In this document: in pieces, positions 45,624 to 53,527 of the stretch
Layout of the letters: every line of letters starts with the position of its first letter
How positions within the stretch are numbered: the stretch's first letter is position 1
From: Trinickia caryophylli
GTDB taxonomy: Bacteria; Pseudomonadota; Gammaproteobacteria; Burkholderiales; Burkholderiaceae
Direction of reading: 5' to 3'
Assembly: GCF_034424545.1 (NCBI RefSeq)
Contig: NZ_CP139970.1
Location: forward strand, 3,782,001-3,846,000
Length of the DNA stretch: 64,000 bases
Translations under genes and position numbers: made by a program
The notes under the pieces: generated by a model
What the model was told of the DNA's origin: nothing
The model's database searches: none
Seen by the model: only the letters and a program-made list of their open reading frames with translations

Positions 45624-46343
45624 TCAACGAGTTTGCGACGGCAGGTAACGGATCGGATCTATCGATTGCCCCTTGTAGCGCAACTCAAAATGCAAGGCGA
45701 CACGATCGTTGTCGGTATTGCCCATCGTCGCGATTTCCTGACCTTGCTTGACGCTTTCGCCTTCCTTGACAAGCAACTCATTGTTGTGCGCGTAAGCAGT
45801 CAGATAGTCCGCATTGTGTTTGAGGATCAGCAGATTGCCGTAGCCGCGCAATCCGTTGCCCGCATAGACGACGATACCGTTTGCTGCCGCCACCACCGGT
45901 GTGCCGGCGGCATTCGCGATGTCGATGCCCTTTGAATTGACGCCGTTGAAGCCGCGGACCATCGAGCCTTGCGCGGGCCAGATGAGCGAGAGGCGGCCAG
46001 CCGGAACGCTCGAATCCGAGCGGGAGGTGGGCGCGGACGCAAGGTTTTCCGTGACCGGCGAGCGCGTGCCGGCGCTCGCGCTCGCGCGGCTTTCGCCCGC
46101 CGTGCCGCGCCGGCCCGGCGGCTCGACCCGCAGCACTTGTCCGACCTCGATTGCGTCCGGATTCGACAGATTGTTCCAGCGGACGATGTTCTGTACCGAC
46201 TCGCGATGGCTGCGCGCGATCTTCGTGAGCGTGTCGCCCCGTTCGACGCGGTAGTACCCCGGCGCGACACTGGCCGTGCCGCACGCGGCAAGCCACGCCG
46301 CGAGCAGCAAGGCGGCAAGCCGCTTCATTGTTCTTTTCAACAT
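45624..46343 (-). CDS. NlpD-like lipoprotein (LysM + degenerate M23)
   Basis: A 239-aa outer-membrane lipoprotein. The signal with lipobox LAAC (Cys about residue 21), a LysM domain (YYRVERGDTLTKIARSHRES, about 30-75), a low-complexity linker, and a C-terminal M23/LytM fold (GIDIANAAGTPVVAAANGIV, AYAHNNELLVKEGESVKQGQ). The zinc ligands are not intact (SKGIDIA instead of HxGxD; ALHFELR instead of HxH), as in NlpD/EnvC amidase activators. It probably activates cell-division amidases rather than cutting the wall itself. ATG 46343 has GAGG four bases upstream; ATG 46328 is a weaker alternative. Confidence 0.85.
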   Translation of the reverse strand: MLKRTMKRLAALLLAAWLAACGTASVAPGYYRVERGDTLTKIARSHRESVQNIVRWNNLSNPDAIEVGQVLRVEPPGRRGTAGESRASASAGTRSPVTENLASAPTSRSDSSVPAGRLSLIWPAQGSMVRGFNGVNSKGIDIANAAGTPVVAAANGIVVYAGNGLRGYGNLLILKHNADYLTAYAHNNELLVKEGESVKQGQEIATMGNTDNDRVALHFELRYKGQSIDPIRYLPSQTR

Positions 46344-46464
46344 TCAACCTCGTTTCGACTTTATTGCATGCACCAGCGCCCGGCACGGCCGGCGCCGGGC
46401 CCGATTGTAACGGCTGAAGGCGCAGGCTCCTGCACCGCCGGCTCGCTGTCCCGGGCTCCGGTTT

Positions 46465-47379
46465 TCAGGCTTCGACCGTATGCGCCACGTGGATGCGCAG
46501 CGCCGCCGTTTCGGTGCGGCCCGGCGCGAGCCAGCGCAGGCCCAGGCCGTTGTGGATGGCATCGGGCAAACCGAGCCACGGTTCGACGCAGTAGAAGTCC
46601 GATGTTTCCTTTTCGGTCCAGGTCGTCACCGCGTACCACGGCACCGAGCCCGCGCGTTGCAGGTCGATCTCGATGCGTCGGCCAAGCGGCGGGCATTCGA
46701 TCGTCACCGGCGCGGACGGAACGCTTTGCAGGCAGTGGAAACGGTCGTGGATGCGCGCTTCGTCGAGCGTGTAATGCGCCTCGCCCGGTTCTGGCGCGCT
46801 GATCGAGCCGTCTTCGAGCTGGCGGCGGCGCTCGGTGGGCGGCAGCGCGAGCGTTGTCTGTGCGCGCAGCGTGTGCGGCAGGGCGAAATAGAAATGGTGG
46901 CCGGCGTAATAGGGCAATGGTTCGCTGCCGGTGTTCGAGGTCGTGAGCGTCACCTCGAGCGTGCGCGCGTCCACGAGGCGGTAGGCTGCCTCGAAACGGA
47001 AGCCGAACGGATATTGCTCGCGCGTGGCCTCCGTATCGACGAGCGTCATGCGGATGCCGCGGCCGTCGGCATCGAGCGCGGGCTCGAACGGCAGATCGCG
47101 CGCGAAGCCGTGCATCGGCAAGGGCCGCACGACGCCGCTCGCGTCGCGCCACTCGCCGAGACGGCCGTCCACGCGATGGCGCGCGAGGAACGGGAAAAGC
47201 AGGGGATTGCCGCCGCGCACGTGGGCAGGCCGGCTCCAGTCGGCCTCGTCGGGCCAGAAGATGATGGGTTCCGTGCCGACGCTCCACGAGAGCAGCCGTG
47301 CACCGAACTGCGGTGCGAGGCGGATCAGCGAATCGTCGAGGGCCAGTTCTACGATGTCTTGGTTCTGGAATAGCGTCAT
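46465..47379 (-). CDS. Aldose 1-epimerase family protein
   Basis: A 304-aa galactose-mutarotase-fold protein. Typical elements are FGARLLSWSVGTEPIIFWP, GGNPLLFPFLARHRVDG, PMHGFARDLPFEP (His about 90) and YYAGHHFYFALPHTL (paired His near 167). It interconverts sugar anomers; related proteins include hexose-6-phosphate mutarotases, so the substrate is open. ATG 47379 fits the conserved N-terminus; in-frame upstream Met would add ~50 residues of no known homology. It is divergent from the small ORF at 47556. Confidence 0.82.
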   Translation of the reverse strand: MTLFQNQDIVELALDDSLIRLAPQFGARLLSWSVGTEPIIFWPDEADWSRPAHVRGGNPLLFPFLARHRVDGRLGEWRDASGVVRPLPMHGFARDLPFEPALDADGRGIRMTLVDTEATREQYPFGFRFEAAYRLVDARTLEVTLTTSNTGSEPLPYYAGHHFYFALPHTLRAQTTLALPPTERRRQLEDGSISAPEPGEAHYTLDEARIHDRFHCLQSVPSAPVTIECPPLGRRIEIDLQRAGSVPWYAVTTWTEKETSDFYCVEPWLGLPDAIHNGLGLRWLAPGRTETAALRIHVAHTVEA

Positions 47380-47480
47380 GGATGGACCGTTAGCAGTGAC
47401 GAGTGGGCGCCCGTTGCGCCAAGCCGTGATTTTGCCCGCGTATCGGCTCGGGAAAAACCCTTGATCGGGAAATCTCGACT

Positions 47481-47508
47481 TTGGCCGACGTTCGCGCTTC
47501 GCCATAAT
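47481..47508 (+). promoter_or_regulatory. Sigma-70-like promoter
   Basis: TTGGCC (47481-47486) and CATAAT (47503-47508), spacing 16. It precedes the small ORF at 47556 by about 45 bases. Confidence 0.45.
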
Positions 47509-47555
47509 CCACCGTTCGCGCGGCATTGGCCGCGTCGCACGTCACCGGAGTGGGC

Positions 47556-47642
47556 ATGGATCTCGCCATGGCAATGGCGCTCGCGATGTTCGGCATGTTC
47601 GCCGGCAGCACGGCGCTTTTCTTCTATCGGATCGGGCGCTGA
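47556..47642 (+). CDS. Possible 28-aa single-pass membrane protein
   Basis: MDLAMAMALAMFGMFAGSTA, followed by LFFYRIGR. It is almost entirely hydrophobic with a basic C-terminus, so it would cross the membrane once. CCGGAG five bases before ATG 47556 and the promoter-like pair upstream support expression. It is too short for normal gene callers. No family recognised; a coincidental ORF is possible. Confidence 0.4.
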   Translation: MDLAMAMALAMFGMFAGSTALFFYRIGR

Positions 47643-47982
47643 GCGCGGCGCAGCCGCCCGGCGCGCCTCCCCGTTTTGCCTTGCACAGGGCCACCGGCTC
47701 TGCCTTGTTCGCGCTTGCCTTCCACGGCCAGCCCCGCGAGGGCATGTGTCGATCGCGGCGCGCCGGTCCGGGTCGGCATGAACAGGCCCCGCCGGGCGCG
47801 CTCGGAGTTTCCCGTTCGAATCTCGTGACAGTTTGTCCCGCTCGGGCGTGACATCGCCCGCAGCCGCACGCCGACGATACCTCGCGCGGCCATGGCTGCC
47901 GCGGTCGTTATTGCCCCGGCATGGACCGTGCTTTCCGCCTGCCCTGCAAGCCGCGCGGCACGTGGCCGAGGGGAATCGATCG
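47643..47982. promoter_or_regulatory. Upstream region of the mxaR-L operon
   Basis: No convincing gene. CGTGACA occurs twice, at 47824-47830 and 47847-47853 (23-base period), and GGGCG-tgacat-CGCCC (47844-47859) forms an inverted repeat. These could be activator sites of the mxa operon. GAGGGGAATCG precedes the mxaR start. Confidence 0.4.
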
Positions 47983-49002
47983 ATGGCATTGGGCGAAGAG
48001 CTTCAGGACTGGCGCGGCAACGCCTTGCGCCTCGAAGACGAGGTCGGCAAGGTCGTGATCGGCCAGCGGCAGACGATCCGCTTGATCAACGTGGCGCTCT
48101 TCGCGCGCGGACACGTGCTGCTCGAAGGGGGCGTGGGCGTGGGCAAGACGACGATCCTGCGCGCATTCGCGCGCGCGGTCGGCGGCGACTTCGAGCGCGT
48201 GGAAGGCACGATCGATCTGATGCCGGGCGATCTCGTCTATCACACGTATGTCGATGCGGAGGGGCGGCCGCGGATCGACCCCGGCCCGCTGCTGCGCCAC
48301 GGCGAGCGGCTCACCACGTTCTTCTTCAACGAGATCAACCGGGCGCGGCCGCAAGTGCAATCGCTGTTGTTGCGCGCCATGGCCGAACGCTCGGTATCGG
48401 CCTTCGATCGCGAGTACCGGTTCGCGCACATGACCGTGTTCGCCGACCGCAACAAGGTCGAGAAGGAGGAAACGTTCGAGCTCGCGTCGGCCGCGCGCGA
48501 CCGCTTTTTGTTCGAGCTGAACATGCCGGTGCCGACCGATCGCGAGGCGAGACGCTCGCTCGTGTTCGATACGGCCTATCACGACGTCGACGCGCTCGTT
48601 GCCGAAGTACGCCCCGGCGTGGTCGCCTGGGACCGGCTCAACGACGCCGGCGCGGCAATCCAGCGCGGCATCGGGGCGAGCGAGGCGATCGAGGGCTACG
48701 TCCTCGATATCTGGCAGGCCACCGAGACGCCGCACCGTTTCGGCATTGCGCTCGACGGCGTCGACATGGAACGGCTCGTGTTGGCCGGCGCGAGCCCGCG
48801 CGGCATGAGCTCGCTCATGCGTGCCGCCCGCGTCAGCGCCTGGCTCGGGGGCCGCTCGCACGTGAGCCCCGAGGACATTCATGCCGTTTTGCCCGCCGCG
48901 CTGGGCCATCGCATCTTTTTCACGCCCGTGTACGAGCTGCGCCGGCACGAAATCGCTCAGGCGCTGCTCGACGAGATCGTCGCGCGGCTCGCGGTGCCCT
49001 GA
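47983..49002 (+). CDS. mxaR: MoxR-type AAA+ ATPase MxaR
   Basis: A 339-aa AAA+ ATPase. Walker A is GGVGVGKTT (about residues 49-57); the Walker B region reads FFFNEINRARPQVQ, with Asn where MoxR proteins usually have Asp before Glu; sensor and arginine-finger segments follow. In methylotrophs MxaR works with MxaS, A, C, K, L to assemble or activate methanol dehydrogenase, notably calcium insertion. The order here (R-S-A-C-K-L) is the same as in mxa operons, which supports the name. ATG 47983 has GAGGGG upstream. The Asn may be a family feature. Confidence 0.85.
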   Translation: MALGEELQDWRGNALRLEDEVGKVVIGQRQTIRLINVALFARGHVLLEGGVGVGKTTILRAFARAVGGDFERVEGTIDLMPGDLVYHTYVDAEGRPRIDPGPLLRHGERLTTFFFNEINRARPQVQSLLLRAMAERSVSAFDREYRFAHMTVFADRNKVEKEETFELASAARDRFLFELNMPVPTDREARRSLVFDTAYHDVDALVAEVRPGVVAWDRLNDAGAAIQRGIGASEAIEGYVLDIWQATETPHRFGIALDGVDMERLVLAGASPRGMSSLMRAARVSAWLGGRSHVSPEDIHAVLPAALGHRIFFTPVYELRRHEIAQALLDEIVARLAVP

Positions 49003-49005
49003 CGC

Positions 49006-49926
49006 ATGAACGGACCGCGCGAGATTCACTATCGGCTGCCCGGACGCGCGAGCGGCTTCCGGCCCGGCTCGCACCCCGGCACGAGCTTCGGGGCGGGGCA
49101 GATGTTCGCCATGCACGCGCGCCTCGTCGACTATCCCGACCCGCGCCGGCTCGATCTGCGCGCGAGTGTGGCCTCGCCGCGCCGCGAATGGCTCGTGCGC
49201 CTGCAGCAGCAGCGCGTGGCCGTGCCCGTGCAGGTGGTGGTCGACGTTTCGCCGTCGATGTATTTCGGTACGGCCTGTACAGGTACGGCCGGCGCAGGGA
49301 CGGCCCGCTCGAAGCTCGATGTGGTGGCCGATTTCGTCGAGGCACTCGGCTACAGTGCGTTTCGCTCGGGCGATCGCGTCGGCATGTCGGCCTTCGACAC
49401 CGACGAGCGCGAGGACCTGTTCATGCCGCCGCGCGTCGGCCGCGGCGGCGGCGATCTGATGGCGGCCATGCTGCGCGGCGCTCGCGTCGACGCTCCTGTC
49501 CGTGCCCGTCGCCATGCCCGCGACGGCGCGCATGGCGCACACGGCCTTGCGCGCGCGCTTGCGAAGCTGGCGGGCCGCGGCGGGCTCGTTTTCATCGCCT
49601 CCGACTTTCACTGGCCGCTCGACACGCTGCCGTCCGTGCTCGACGCACTCTCGCATGCGTGCGTCGTACCGATCGTCGTATGGGATCGCGCCGAGCTGGA
49701 GCCGCCGCGAGCCGGCTCGTTGCTCGCCGTGCACGATCTCGAATCGGGGGCGCGCCGCACGCTTTGGCTCTCCGAGCGCGTGCGCGCCAACTGGCGGGCG
49801 GCGGTGGCGAAGCGGCGCATGGCTCTCGACACGCTTTTCGGCCGACGAGGCATGAGGCCGTTTTACGTCGAGGGCGAGTTCGATGCCGATGCGCTCTCCC
49901 GCTACTTTCTGGAGCAGACGGCATGA
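49006..49926 (+). CDS. mxaS: MxaS-like DUF58/vWA protein
   Basis: A 306-aa protein of the DUF58 type with the family core. It has a vWA-like metal site (VVDVSPSMYFG, DxSxS) and a disordered, repeat-rich insertion after it (TACTGTAGAGTA). No signal peptide. It begins three bases after the mxaR stop and overlaps mxaA at its end (ATGA). Presumed partner of MxaR during methanol dehydrogenase maturation. Confidence 0.8.
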   Translation: MNGPREIHYRLPGRASGFRPGSHPGTSFGAGQMFAMHARLVDYPDPRRLDLRASVASPRREWLVRLQQQRVAVPVQVVVDVSPSMYFGTACTGTAGAGTARSKLDVVADFVEALGYSAFRSGDRVGMSAFDTDEREDLFMPPRVGRGGGDLMAAMLRGARVDAPVRARRHARDGAHGAHGLARALAKLAGRGGLVFIASDFHWPLDTLPSVLDALSHACVVPIVVWDRAELEPPRAGSLLAVHDLESGARRTLWLSERVRANWRAAVAKRRMALDTLFGRRGMRPFYVEGEFDADALSRYFLEQTA

Positions 49927-50918
49927 GCGCCGGCCGGGGCGGATCGGCGGCAAGAACGGGCGCGGCAGCCTTGCTCGGCGTTGCGGCGCTTGCATATGCC
50001 GTATGCGGGTGCGCGGCCGCGGGTGCGCCGCCAGTCGCGTTCGTCGACGAACCGCGCGCGTTCGGCCATACGATTGGCGACGTGCTCACGCAGCGCGTGC
50101 TGTTGCATGCGGCGGGGCGCGATTTCGCCGACGTCGCGGCGCCGTCGAGCGGGCGCGTGGGCGTGTGGCTCGAGCGCCGTCCCGCGCGCATCGAAACCGA
50201 TGCGCTGAAGCGCCGCTGGATGATCGTCGACTATCAGGTCACGAATGCGCCGCGTGGGCTCACGCAGCTCGCGCTTCCCGCTCTTTTGTTGCGTACGAGG
50301 GCGGGCGACGTGCTCTCGGTGCCCGAATGGCCGATCAGCGTGGGGCCGCTCGTGCCCGACGGCGCGGCAGGCCCGGGGCTTCCCGCCATGCGGCCCGATC
50401 GCGGCCCGCCGCCGCTGGATGTCCGGCCGATCGCGCGGCGGCTCGCGCTCGCGCTCGGCGCATTGGGCGCAACGCTGGCGGCGTGGCTGGGCTGGTGGGG
50501 CTGGCGCAATCGGCGGGAAGCCGCACAGCTGCCTTTCGCGCGCGCGTGGCGGCGCATCGAGCGGCTCGGGGCCGATCGGGGCGGGGCTCGCGGTGGTGTC
50601 GGCGGCCCAGCGGGGGGCGGCGTGCATACCGATGCGGACGTGCTGTGGCGCATCGTTCATCGCGCTCTCGACGAGACTGCCGGCCGCGTCGTCCACCATC
50701 GCTCGTTACCGTCGCTTTTTGCACGCGAGCCATGGCTCGAACCGCTGCGTGCGGAGATCGAACAGTTCTACGTGCGTTCCGACGAGCGTTTTTTCGCCGT
50801 GGGCCGGAGCGGCACACCCGAAGGCTCGGCCCCCGGGCATGCCGGCGACGATGCCGGCGAAGCGCTCGTCGCCTTTGCGCGCACGCTTTATCGCGCGGAG
50901 AGGAGGCGGCACCGATGA
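49923..50918 (+). CDS. mxaA: MxaA-like periplasmic protein
   Basis: A 331-aa protein: hydrophobic N-terminus (TGAAALLGVAALAYAVCGCA, possible lipobox-like Cys pair), a periplasmic beta region (RVLLHAAGRDFADVAAPSSG), one membrane segment near residue 180 (LALALGALGATLAAWLGWWG) and a cytoplasmic tail with a Gly-rich insert and an ARTLYR end. In Methylobacterium, MxaA is needed for calcium loading of methanol dehydrogenase. It is coupled to both neighbours by four-base overlaps. Confidence 0.78.
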   Translation: MSAGRGGSAARTGAAALLGVAALAYAVCGCAAAGAPPVAFVDEPRAFGHTIGDVLTQRVLLHAAGRDFADVAAPSSGRVGVWLERRPARIETDALKRRWMIVDYQVTNAPRGLTQLALPALLLRTRAGDVLSVPEWPISVGPLVPDGAAGPGLPAMRPDRGPPPLDVRPIARRLALALGALGATLAAWLGWWGWRNRREAAQLPFARAWRRIERLGADRGGARGGVGGPAGGGVHTDADVLWRIVHRALDETAGRVVHHRSLPSLFAREPWLEPLRAEIEQFYVRSDERFFAVGRSGTPEGSAPGHAGDDAGEALVAFARTLYRAERRRHR

Positions 50919-51904
50919 GCATGTCCATCGATTTCGCCACGCCGTGGATGTTGCTGTTGTTGCCGCTCGCGCTGCTGCCGTTCGTGCCGCGACGCGACGA
51001 CGCGCTGCCGTTTTCATGGTCGGCATTGCTTCCGCCGGATCGGTTCGGACGTATGCTGGACCGGGCGGCGCGCGCGGCGGCCGCGCTTGCAATGGCGGCG
51101 ATCGTCGTCGGGCTCGCAGGGCCGGGCAATGCGCATCTCGAGGCGCGGCGCACGGGCCATGGCGCGGAAGTGCTCGTGCTCATGGATCGCAGCGGCAGCA
51201 TGTCGGGCGTCATGGCGAGCCGAGGCGTCAACACCGGTGGCGACTCCAAGAACAAGATCGCGCGCGAGGCGCTCGCCGCGTTCGTCGACGCCCGCCCGAA
51301 CGATCGCTTCGCCTTCATGTTGTTCGGCATCAGCCCCGTTCTTGCGATGCCGTTCACGTACGATCATGCCGTCATCCAAGACGCGATCGCGGGTACCGCG
51401 ATTGGCCGCGGTATGCCCGATACGCAGCTCGGTCGAGGGTTGATCGCGGCGATCGCGCAATTCGACGGGCGCGACGCGAGTGCGCATCGTGCGATCGTCA
51501 TGGTTTCAGATGGTGGCGCGCGGCTCGATGCGGCCGAGCGCGAGCGGATCGCCGAGGGGCTCGCGCGCAATCGCATCGCGCTCTACTTCATTTACCTGCG
51601 CAGCAGCGTCTACAGCGCCGCGCTCGATGCGGCCGTGCGCGCCGGCGACGCCTCCCCCGAGGCGGACCTTCATCGCTTCTTTCTGACGCTGCATACCCCT
51701 TACCGACTCTTCGAGGCGCGCGACGCGAACACGATGTCCGCGGCGATGAGCGAGATCAACCGGCAGCAGCGTTTTCCGATCACGTTCGTCGAGCGGCTGC
51801 CGCGGCAGGATCGCAGCCCGTGGTGCTTCGCGGTGGCGCTCGCCTGCTGCGCCGCGCTCGTGGCCGTGCGCATGGTTCAGGTGCGAGGCTGGTATGAGGC
51901 GTAA
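50915..51904 (+). CDS. mxaC: MxaC-like vWA membrane protein
   Basis: A 329-aa protein: N-terminal membrane helices (TPWMLLLLPLALLPFVP and RAARAAAALAMAAIVVGLAG), then a vWA domain with MIDAS motif LVLMDRSGSMSGVMA (Asp about residue 90), and a C-terminal membrane anchor (WCFAVALACCAALVAVRMVQ). It is one of two vWA proteins of the operon, with MxaL. AGAGGAGGC precedes ATG 50915. The stop overlaps the start of mxaK by 11 bases. Confidence 0.82.
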   Translation: MSMSIDFATPWMLLLLPLALLPFVPRRDDALPFSWSALLPPDRFGRMLDRAARAAAALAMAAIVVGLAGPGNAHLEARRTGHGAEVLVLMDRSGSMSGVMASRGVNTGGDSKNKIAREALAAFVDARPNDRFAFMLFGISPVLAMPFTYDHAVIQDAIAGTAIGRGMPDTQLGRGLIAAIAQFDGRDASAHRAIVMVSDGGARLDAAERERIAEGLARNRIALYFIYLRSSVYSAALDAAVRAGDASPEADLHRFFLTLHTPYRLFEARDANTMSAAMSEINRQQRFPITFVERLPRQDRSPWCFAVALACCAALVAVRMVQVRGWYEA

Positions 51905-52457
51905 GACCGTTCATGTTGGATTCGCCGCCGTCGCGTGCGTTTGCGCGGTTCTCGCCGCTTACGAGGCCGTGAGCCTTGTGCGCGCGAGCCGCATCAGCGA
52001 TGCGCTCGCCGCGGCATCGTCCGCCCGTACCGTTGCCGTCTCGGCCGGTGCCGCGCCGCGCATCGATGCATTGCCTCGACCCGTGGCACTCGCGCAGGCC
52101 GTCGCGCTCGCGGCGAGCGGCCAGTACGGCGAAGCGGGGCGGCGTTACGAAGCGCTGATCGCGGGCGGTCCATTGGACGAGATTGGCCGGGCCGCGCTCT
52201 TCGATCTCGGCAATCTGTATCTGCGCCAGGGCGCAGGCAACGAAGCGGCGCTCGTGCGCTCGGTGCCGATGATCGAGCAGGCCAAAGCCCGTTACCGCGC
52301 CTTGCTGCGCGTCGCCCCGGACGATTGGGATGCGCGCTACAACCTGGAGCGTGCGCTGCGTCTCGTGCCCGAACTTGCCGGCGACGCGGACGAGGCGAAC
52401 GGGACGACGAAGCGCAACATCAAGTTGCGCGGCGCGAAGAGCGAGGATCTGCCATGA
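51894..52457 (+). CDS. mxaK: MxaK-like protein
   Basis: A 187-aa protein with one N-terminal hydrophobic anchor (VGFAAVACVCAVLAAYEAVS) and a TPR-like periplasmic or cytoplasmic helical part (ALAASGQYGEAGRRYEALIA, LFDLGNLYLRQGAG, RYNLERALRLVPEL). The position between mxaC and mxaL gives the name; sequence alone would say only a small tetratricopeptide-type protein. It overlaps both neighbours. Confidence 0.78.
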   Translation: MRRKTVHVGFAAVACVCAVLAAYEAVSLVRASRISDALAAASSARTVAVSAGAAPRIDALPRPVALAQAVALAASGQYGEAGRRYEALIAGGPLDEIGRAALFDLGNLYLRQGAGNEAALVRSVPMIEQAKARYRALLRVAPDDWDARYNLERALRLVPELAGDADEANGTTKRNIKLRGAKSEDLP

Positions 52458-53437
52458 CGCGGCGCGCGCGCCTGCGGCACTTCGCGGCGACACGCCACTG
52501 GGCGCTCGCCGCGGCGCTGGCGCTGCTCGCCGCCTCGCTCGTGCTGCCGCCGGTACCGCTTTCGCGCGACACGTTCAGCTACCTCGTGACGCTCGACATC
52601 ACCCAGAGCATGGATACGGAGGACGTGACGCTCGACGGCGCGCCGGCAAGCCGCCTCGCGTTCGCCAAGGCATCGATGCGCGAGGCGCTCGCAAGCCTGC
52701 CTTGCGGCTCGAAAATCGGATGGAGCATCTTCACGGGGCAGAGCACGCTCGTGCTGGTTCCGCCGATCGAGGTCTGCCGCAACTTCGATGCGCTGATTGC
52801 CTCGCTCGAGGGCATCGACGGCCGTATGCGCTGGACCAACTGGAGCCGCATCGCGGAAGGCGGCGTGTATTCGGCCGTGCGCGTGGCGCACGAGATCGGG
52901 CAGGGCACGGCGGTCGTCTTCGTGACGGACGGGCAGGAGGCGCCGCCGCTCCTGCCGTCGAATGCGCCGGAGCGCGACATTGCGGTGCCGGGCGTGGGCG
53001 GCTGGCTCATCGGTGTCGGCGGCGACGAGCCGGCGCCGATTCCGAGAACCGACGAAAACGGCGATCGGCGCGGCTACTGGAGCGCTTCCGACGTCGTGCA
53101 GATTCCGCCCGCTGCGCGCGAACCGGCCGGCAGCGAGAGCCACGAGGAGCTTTCCGCGCTGCGTGGGCAATATCTCGCGAACCTCGCGGCACGCATCGGC
53201 TTCGGCTATCGCCGCCTGCTCGGGCCGGCCTCGATCGCCGAGGCGCTGGGAAACGCCCGCTATGCACGCAGGATGGCGGTGCCCACCGACGTGCGCTGGA
53301 TCCCGGCACTCCTTGCGCTCGCGCTGCTCGCGTGGCGCTATCTGCCTGCCTTGCGCCGGCCGCGCCGCGCCCGCGCGATTCGGGAATTCCTCCCGGCCGC
53401 ACCCGTTGCCAGCGAAACGCGCAATGGGCTACCTTGA
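52454..53437 (+). CDS. mxaL: MxaL-like vWA membrane protein
   Basis: A 327-aa protein: signal-anchor (HWALAAALALLAASLVLPPV), vWA domain with MIDAS-like LDITQSMDTEDVT (DxTxS), a second metal-ligand region VVFVTDGQEAPPL, and a C-terminal membrane helix (IPALLALALLAWRYLPAL). It probably works with MxaC and MxaR in methanol dehydrogenase maturation. Last gene of the coupled mxaR-L set; the beta-propeller gene follows after 90 bases that contain a 13-base tandem repeat. Confidence 0.8.
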   Translation: MTRRARLRHFAATRHWALAAALALLAASLVLPPVPLSRDTFSYLVTLDITQSMDTEDVTLDGAPASRLAFAKASMREALASLPCGSKIGWSIFTGQSTLVLVPPIEVCRNFDALIASLEGIDGRMRWTNWSRIAEGGVYSAVRVAHEIGQGTAVVFVTDGQEAPPLLPSNAPERDIAVPGVGGWLIGVGGDEPAPIPRTDENGDRRGYWSASDVVQIPPAAREPAGSESHEELSALRGQYLANLAARIGFGYRRLLGPASIAEALGNARYARRMAVPTDVRWIPALLALALLAWRYLPALRRPRRARAIREFLPAAPVASETRNGLP

Positions 53438-53477
53438 AGAGGCACCGGCAACGTAATGGTGCGGCGGCGCGCAATCA

Positions 53478-53516
53478 CGGTCACAACGGACGGTCACAAC
53501 GGACGCTCACAACGGA
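53478..53516 (+). repeat. Three 13-bp tandem repeats
   Basis: CGGTCACAACGGA at 53478-53490 and 53491-53503, then CGCTCACAACGGA at 53504-53516. It ends 11 bases before the beta-propeller gene start and contributes its GGAG ribosome site. It may be a regulator-binding array or a recent slippage product. Confidence 0.8.
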
Positions 53517-53527
53517 GAACGAACGAT

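Noticed and set aside
47380..47526. N-terminal extension of the aldose epimerase
   Set aside because: The extra ~49 residues are Arg/Pro-rich and the family N-terminus begins at the ATG at 47379.
47892..49922. A long plus-strand frame running through mxaR and mxaS before reaching mxaA
   Set aside because: Only the part from 49923 is the real mxaA; the upstream section is an out-of-frame shadow with no recognisable protein features.
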